64,000 nucleotides of DNA from Amaurobius ferox (Eukaryota > Arthropoda > Arachnida > Araneae > Amaurobiidae). The notes beneath the pieces are model-generated. The model ran no database searches. It saw only the letters and a list, made by a program, of their open reading frames with translations, and had not been told where the DNA came from. Positions 57,229-64,000 of this stretch are shown in pieces; positions within the stretch are counted from its first letter, which is position 1, and each line of letters starts with the position of its first letter. Position numbers and translations under genes: made by a program. The stretch is from NCBI GenBank assembly GCA_951213105.1, contig OX578152.1, positions 73,642,180-73,706,179 of the forward strand. Direction: 5' to 3'.

Positions 57229-58543
57229 TTTTTAACACTTTACAACAAAGTTGAAAAGTGTTTATGACTTTGTTCATTCATTCTGTCTGTCTGTCTGTCT
57301 GTCCGTTAGCACGATAACTGTCGTAAAAATGACTTAATCAAAATGAAATTTTAGTATGTTGTTCAGACGGTCTGTAGAACCTATGGGAATATAAATGAAT
57401 AATATCACTCAATTAGTTTTGGATTGAACCCGGGTCGAAAAAATGAAATACATTGAACCCTATGGGACCTAATTTTCAAACATTTTTTAAGCGGATTTAA
57501 AATTCACAAATTGCTTCGAAAATTTTAGGTAATATTCAAATTGTTCCATAAAATATATAAAAAATTCAGCGAAATATATTCAGTAGTTTTTTAAAAAAAA
57601 ATAATTAAAATAATAATTTCACCTCTTATATGAAACGATCACGTGACCATGATATGAAACGATCACATGACCCACTTCAAAATGATATATGGCATCCATC
57701 TTGTTTCAAAATCGTGATTTTTTTTAAGTTCTTTTTAATTCATATTGAGTGTTGTATCCGTCCTAAAACTACTTTATTTTTGCTTAAATTCTGTGCATCT
57801 ACATACTGAAACAACGCAATGACAATATATTTGAGTTTAAATGCTCATCTAAATTTGATTATTTCTACAACTAAGCCTATTTTTCACCTATGTAAAATGT
57901 AAACAGCAAAATATATAGAATGAGTTGTATTAGAATTTCTGTATTTTTTTAACACAAAATAATTTAGTCCATGGAGTCTGCATGGCTGATATGAATGAAA
58001 TATTAATTGATTTCATAAAGAGAAGGACGATTTTTTTCGATGAAGTTTCAAGCATAGAGTTTAATTTTTTGTAGCTCCATGGTCTTAAACAAAATGTTTA
58101 AATAAAATAAATTATTATAGTATTGTGATGAATGAAATGAATGGGAGAAAGTATGAATGAAATCCTGTTTTTATAGAGAGATCCAGGCGTGTTATTTTTC
58201 CTATGACGTCATTTGAATTAATTTCAGTTGTTTGCGATGAAGTTTTCAAATATAATAAATTATCGTAGTATTATGATAATTCTAAAACTATTACCGAGGA
58301 ATGTATAACATTTTAGAGATGTTTAAACCAGGCAATTTATATTTCAATGCCGTCATGTGAATGAAGTTCATTTTTTTCGATGAAGGTTTAAGTTTTCAAA
58401 TATAATAAATTAATGCAGTATTGTGATAAGTTTCAAAATATTACCGAGGAATGTATTGCATTTTAGACTTGTTTAAATAAAATTGCATTGAAGTTGTAAA
58501 GTGTTTCATAATCAATCCTTTAAGCATGATTGATCTTTCTTGA
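57229..58543 (-). mobile_element. Family B HINE-like element, B4
   Basis: Inverted relative to B3 and full length: left palindrome AACACTTTACAACAAAGTTG with AAAAGTGTT, (GTCT)n at 57285-57302, body with the same internal repeats, right end GTTGTAAAGTGTTTCATAAT and AAGCATGATTGATCTTTCTT. Confidence 0.82.
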
Positions 58544-58717
58544 TTTATTCTGATAAGGATTGTTGATACAAACAGAACTATGGGATATGGATATATGAGA
58601 AAGTAAAAATTCAAACTTCAGATATGTTTTTTCGCGTATCAAGTAACTGATCGGTACGACTGGACTTAAATAATCTATACAAAAATCCAGTGGAGTCACA
58701 CACTCTAGATATATTTT

Positions 58718-58895
58718 GGAACTGCATCGATCGATCACTGTTTCTGAGAATGTTTCCTAGGAATAAAAGCACGCTTTTAATCAGGAATAGGAGTCACAAT
58801 AGACATTAATGATCACTCGTTAGTACACCTTTCATTCTTTTGATCTTTCCTACTTTAATTGTAAATATAATTGTTGCTTTATGGTATATATCGTG
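58718..58895 (+). repeat. Family E repeat, copy 2
   Basis: Matches 35738-35930: TTTGGAACTGC, CGATCACTGTTTCTG, TTTCCTAGGAATAAAAGCAC, CATTAATGATC.CTCGTTAG. Possible LTR fragment with an AATAAA signal. Confidence 0.6.
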
Positions 58896-59356
58896 AATGA
58901 GAATTAAGTGCTGCATATTGCGCCTTGATTTTTAAATAGTCATATGTGTTACTGTATTGTTGTAATGAAACTTGTAGATACAGTGTTTGTGGTATAGTCA
59001 GTATGGGTCTTTCACCTTTTTGACTTTACATTTTTAGTTTTAGTATAGTGTACTTGGCTTACGACTGTGTATCCGCTTCCGGGAGTATCGTCATGACATC
59101 AAGCTGGCTTAACCGGAAAGTGGGGATCACAATCCCCCCGGCGAAATTTTAATACATTGTCGTTCTTTCTTCATTCCCTTTTGTTTTATATAAAAAGATA
59201 TATATATTATAAATTTGTGTTGATATATGGGTAAATATATATGTATTTCACTTTAGACCATTTTATTTTCAAATTTGCTCTAAAGACCATTTTCAGTAAA
59301 TGATCAATCTAGTATAATACAAGTAAATTAAAATTCTTAAAATTTTATATATATAT

Positions 59357-60195
59357 GTCGCATGGTAAACCCATGATCCAATATTTTCGGGGTTGCGATC
59401 TATAGTTTACTTATTTATTTTGGGGGTGAGCCTTTTCGTTTGGCCAGCTGCTCTCGAAGGATAGAAGACAGGATGTCGGAGGTTTCTTTAGAGATCGTAT
59501 TTTCACCGAAAGGTTTAACGTTTGTCCGTTTCTGGAGGGATCATAGGGTTTTCGGCCAGCTTTGAATTAGTGCCCGAAAAAATATCAGTTTCGCAGGGGC
59601 TTGAGAAGGGGCTTTTTGTTTCTGGAAGGCCTAAAGCCAATGGCGATGCTTTGGGGTCAAGGGGTTAAGACCCTGAATCCAATGAGATAGTTGTGTGCGC
59701 CTCAGGGTCGTGTTTTAAAATCTTGGAGAGAGAGGGTTTTTCAGAAATTTGAAAAAAGGAGCGAGGAGAAGGAACTGTGTGGTGTTTGAGAAAAGTCGGC
59801 TCCCAATCATGGTCCTCTGTAAAGAGAGATGCTGCTCAACTGCCAGTAATGTTGGTGAGTTCCACATTTAAGGGCCTGTGCCTGATTTGTATCTTTTATC
59901 TCTCTCTCCGTGTTAAGGATATTTAAATATTTCATAGGGAAGTTTTAAGCTTAATTTTTAATTACCATCTTTTCAACTTTAGTCTGTGAGACTATATACA
60001 CTTTCGTTTTGTTTATCTTAATTTGGTATACTTTCCATTTTTGAATATGGGAAGTGGCCTTTTAAATACTTTGAATCAATGTCATGTAAATATTTATATA
60101 GTGTAAATAAATTATTGTTTTATATATACACACGGCCTTATTCTTTTTCGCGCTCTTGCCGGGCGTGTCCTGAAAAAGGAAGTTACCTTAGGACA
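59357..60195 (+). mobile_element. Probable LTR of a Ty3-type retrotransposon
   Basis: Begins TGTCGCATGGTAAACCC after a TA-rich tract and ends near CTTAGGACA; TG...CA borders are usual for LTRs. It is GC-richer than its surroundings and holds GTAAATAAATTATTG and CGCGCTCTTGCCGGGCGTG near its end. Immediately after, TTGGTGCCTTAGACCAGGAT looks like an eroded tRNA primer-binding site. No second LTR copy appears before the window ends, so the left and right borders are provisional. Confidence 0.5.
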
Positions 60196-60825
60196 AAATA
60201 AATTGGTGCCTTAGACCAGGATATGAATTATGTTTGGTTCACTAACCAAGGAAAATTTTTTTGGAAAGATGGTAAAAAAGTGAATTAATAAAGCAAATAG
60301 TAAATGTCAATATCTGCAATAATTTTATTTTCTTTTCCCTAGTAATAAGTAAATTTTAATATGAGAATATGAGAAATTTAGAAGAAATTTTTAAGCTAAT
60401 GAAAATTTTAGAAGAAATTTTTAAACATTTGATAAAGGTAGAAACTGTTTCATTTGCCATGAAAATATGTGTTTTAATAGATTATTGATAAAATACAAAG
60501 AAATTTAATTTGTTAGTAGTATATATATATTTTTTTGTTTTTTATATATGTCATTGATTGCATTTTACATGTGAATGGGGAATGTTTAAGAAATTTTTTG
60601 GAATTTAAGAATTTTTGGGGGAAAATGGTAACATCAAGAAATTTTTTGGAAGCGAAATTAGATAGATGCTATTTTAAGTACAAAAAAAAAAAAAAAAAAA
60701 AAAAAATCTTTTCTTGAGTCTATTTGAAATAATTTAGATAGAATGTTTATTCCAAATTTAAGTAGAGATAAAGAAAGGCGGTTTCTTTTTCCCATGGGAG
60801 TATATTCAATAACTGTGTTTGGATA
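60196..60825. other. Collapsed internal region of the LTR element
   Basis: Only about 630 bp separate the primer-site region from the pol 3' end, too little for gag, protease, reverse transcriptase and RNase H, so most of the coding region is deleted. Contains A28 at 60679-60706. Confidence 0.45.
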
Positions 60826-61517
60826 ATGGTTTTATGTATATCGAGAGGAAATGTTTTGTGTAAGAGGAGAAATTTTGTTTTTGTGAGGCAAACCTTTTTG
60901 GGTCCACGATATGGTTTGAAAATTTTTGTTGGTATTAATCTGTTTGTATATTTCTTAAATTTTGTGTATGTTTTTGATTATGTATATTTTGATCCAATTT
61001 TGAGATCCACATCAAAAGTATTTTTGAAAAATCACGTGAAATCTTTTAAAAAGGCTAAATGGCTGGGACCTTACAGAATTGTAAAAAAATAAACAGATTT
61101 ATTTATGACATAAAACAGATAAATCTGCCTTATTCCAAGACCTTTAGGGCACACATAAATTGCTTGCGTTTTATGATTGAAAGGCGGGATCATTTAAAAA
61201 TTGATAAAATCTAAAATAACCAGCAGACAACTGAAGAGTCACAGAGTATTCCGTTGCTTTAAAAAAAACAAGAGACGAGCGGAGAATCCGAAACTCCATT
61301 TTTTCTTTGGGACCAGGAGACACACAAAAATTTACCCTCAAATGTAAATACACCCACTAGCATCTCGGATACAGCGGACACACACACACATACATCTTGT
61401 TCGAAATCGCCGTTATTACCTACTCCGACCGATACACATCGACAAGTGCCTTTTTCTCGCACTAATAAAAATTATTCTTTCAGACAAACGCCTAGGGTGA
61501 ATTACACAGAATACTAA
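60826..61517 (+). pseudogene. Retrotransposon pol remnant, integrase C-terminal end
   Basis: VFLKNHVKS and KAKWLGPYRIVKK match the integrase C-terminal beta-barrel segment of Ty3/gypsy-type elements (pattern V.L.NH..S ... K..GPY.I). An A7 run at about 61085 causes a frame change; beyond it the reading continues through LPYSKTFRAHINCLRF, two in-frame stops (61212 and near 61257), and ends RQTPRVNYTEY and stop, the usual pol tail. Catalytic integrase residues are not present. Non-functional. Confidence 0.75.
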
Positions 61518-62240
61518 ATATTTTGGGTGGTTTTGTCGCATTCAGTTAAAAAAAATTTTTGGTATAGTATTTTTGGGATAATTTTCATTTTTGGCATTTT
61601 ATAATTTTGGTCGCGAAGATTATTTAATTTATACACATTTGAGTGATTTTTAGTTTTAGAACAAATTTTTTTTTTGCTGAAATTAGAAGTAAAGTGAGAT
61701 TATAATAAACCTTTTATATGTTATGGGTACAGGTTTACAAAATTTTTACAAGTGGTTCTGAAAATAAAATTTAAAATGTGAGTTGTTTAGATAATCGAAT
61801 TTTTAAAGGCAATAGAAATTTTTTTCAATTTTTACCTCAGTTAACATTGACGGTTCTAATTTTATGGCAAACACTAGGATCTCCAAAGTTTTCGTTCATG
61901 CCACAGTTTTTAGTTCTAACTTTCCCATCATCGTTTCAACAGATTTTTTCAGAGGGGACAACTTTCTTCTCTTTGACCACAAGGTTGTAATTTGATACGT
62001 CGCTATGGGGTTTTTTCCGCACTCCAAAGAGAGAGTCCTTTATCACAGAGGAAGCGCAACACTCACAAGTGTTTACGAAGAAAGGAGGGTGGTTTTAGCA
62101 GATGTATTTTACGAAAGCTAGGAGGAGATAATCGAGGAAAACATAAATTTTCAAAGTGGAATGGATGACACATTTATACAAGTAGAGAGACTGCGTTTCG
62201 TTTGGATAGAGTTACCGGGTGAATAATAGAATGGTGTTGC
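61518..62240 (+). other. Coding-like debris downstream of pol
   Basis: Two short frames (61778-61990 and one from about 62006) follow pol on the same strand. The second has SATLTSVYEERRVVLADVF and similar coding-like composition. The position is where env-bearing gypsy elements keep a third gene, but I recognise no diagnostic motif. Confidence 0.25.
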
Positions 62241-64000
62241 AGCTGGAGAGAGTTAGTTAGATTATTGGGAATTAAAATACATAAAATAATAAGTATATTA
62301 TTTTTCTCTAAAAGGTAATTATAAAAAAAAATAATAATAAATAATGAAAATAAATAGATATTATATTATTTCAATTTGTAACCGAAATGAAAACAAAATT
62401 TTAATTACTAAGGAAACTTTTGTTTACAAGGAAATTCTAATAAGGTGACAAAGATACCAGACAAAGAACAAACAACAAAAATAGTAAATTTTTAAGTTTA
62501 AATAAATAAATAAGCAAATAAATAAGCCTTTTAACAATTGTTGGTAGGGTATATAATTTGGCCTTAGGCACATATTTTCTGCGGGCAGAATTGTGTGATG
62601 TTTGGGATTTAGAGTGTATATTTCTATGCATTGGGGAATTGGATCAGACTGTTTGAGTGATCAACAAAGGGTCTCTTTCATCTTCTGATGACACATAACG
62701 TTGAAAGGATTTATTAAAAAAATAAATAAATAAATGAAAAGTATTTTTATTTTTTTTTGTATCTCTTAACTTTTATTCAATAATTTTTATCGTCTGTAAA
62801 GGATACTTTCCTACATTCACATATATTTTATTTTGTTAAAACACACATAATTGAATAAATAATTCGGAATAGAAAATATGATATGTTTGTTAGGTAACAA
62901 TGGGGTTCAAAAGGGAATCAATTTAAGGATACAATAATTTTCTTAAATCGTTACACGTAGTAGGGTAAGTGACAGTTTCCAGCATATTTTCTGAACACAG
63001 GGAGATTTTTTTTAGTTTCTATGGGTAGTTTAGGAAAGAAGGGTGAGATTTGATATTTTTTTCCCTTCGGGTATGTTCAACGCTAACAAAGCATTGGAAG
63101 ATAAAAGGTTATAAAAGGTAGTTGTGGGAGAATGCAGTTGGATAATAATATCACTAATTTAGCATTTCTTTTAAGTAGTGTTTCTAAGAAAAGAAAAGAA
63201 AAATATATGGTGTTTTCTCTTGTGTTTTGGTTTTATTGTTAGGGTGTTATCTCTTTACCTACATAAATTGTCATGGTTAAATATGTATTTTGCAGTAAAT
63301 TTTATGCTAGGATATAGTGTGGTTAGAATTATAGTGGTATTTTCATGATATATGAAATTGATAAGACAAAATGAAGGTGAATAGTATTTCATTTTATAAA
63401 AGGGGAAAATTTATATTTTAATATGTAGCATAAGGCTAGTTTATTTAAGGAAAGTAAGGCTTAATACATAAAGTGGTGAAAGTATTAATAAAAATATGAT
63501 AAGGCCCTTTTGTAAAGAAAATAAAGGAAGTGAGGAAATAAGTGAATAAGATGATTTTGCTTAATGAAACAACATTAGCCCTTAGGGTAAATTTTCCCTT
63601 CGAAAGTAAGTGGGGTTTGATTTTTTTCGTATTTCTGGAAAATTTTGCGAGGTGTGGTTTTATTTTTCAGAAAGGTACATGTTTGGGAGATATATAAACT
63701 AGAGAATGAATAGAAAAAAAAAGAATTTTTTTTATGCAGTAAGACACTGTAAATATGAGATAAAGTCAAGTATTAAGCGACGGGTTAGACATAGGTACAC
63801 ATAAAATTTTCGAATGGGTTTGAAACATTCATTTTTGGCAGGAAATGTATAATTTTCTGTAACTTGCAATTGAGATATTTTAATATGTTGGATGATTTTG
63901 ATTTTTTTTTCTTTGGATAGAAATTTTTTAGTTTAGATGATGTAATTTAATTATGAAAATTTTGTGGGATATTTTATGGTTTTGAGTTTTGGATTTTATG
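62241..64000. other. AT-rich, T/G-skewed DNA, no gene
   Basis: Long T runs on the plus strand, no frame of note and no second LTR. May be the untranslated 3' part of the LTR element continuing past the window. Confidence 0.35.

Overview
This window looks like intergenic or heterochromatin-like DNA from an arthropod nuclear genome. It is AT-rich, has many microsatellites, and holds no host protein-coding gene I can support. An arachnid, probably a spider, is my best inference: the hAT transposase, the Tc1 fragment and the 5S-headed SINE resemble types known to me from spiders and other arthropods. That is an inference from transposon style, not from a host gene. Almost every recognisable segment is a transposable element, a fragment of one, or a tandem repeat built from one.

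Layout. 1-10 kb: a MITE-like family (F), two copies of a roughly 0.9-kb repeat (family A), an old tRNA-headed SINE, a long-TIR MITE and one copy of family C. 11-13.6 kb: three family-C elements head to tail. 14-16.4 kb: a 105-bp tandem repeat with a tiny SINE insertion, a (TA)n tract and one possible exon. 17-21 kb: family A and B copies and a palindromic MITE. 22.5-26.6 kb: a small satellite array broken by two dated insertions, a 902-bp TTAA-flanked foldback element and a 2772-bp, nearly intact hAT transposon. 26.7-27.7 kb: a dead Tc1 element. 28-34 kb: a decayed DUF4371/ZMYM1-type hAT transposase interrupted by a second hAT element and by a 1.57-kb element with a 32-bp palindrome. 34.5-35.6 kb: two palindromic MITEs. 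36.5-43.2 kb: a family-A copy, then a recent tandem triplication packed with tRNA-like SINE units. 43.6-50.3 kb: a hAT end, a SINE with a full 5S rRNA head inserted in a family-A relative, diverged repeats, a fifth family-C copy and a second 5S-headed SINE. 50.3-58.5 kb: nested F, A and B copies. 59-64 kb: a decayed LTR retrotransposon with its LTR, primer-site region and pol 3' end.

The most interesting structure is the group of families A, B, C and D. They share one architecture: a short 5' stem-loop, then a subterminal repeat, an AT-rich body, a GT/CA or GTCT microsatellite, and a 3' palindrome whose outer arm is complementary to the 5' subterminal repeat. Bodies differ, but the paired ends co-vary between families. 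This matches the known plan of Helentron-associated non-autonomous rolling-circle elements (HINE/DINE-1/mini-me type). No Rep/helicase gene is visible, so the assignment is structural.

The second is a SINE family that exists here in two promoter states: tRNA-headed units with A and B boxes, and copies with a 120-nt 5S rRNA head whose internal tRNA B box has been deleted.
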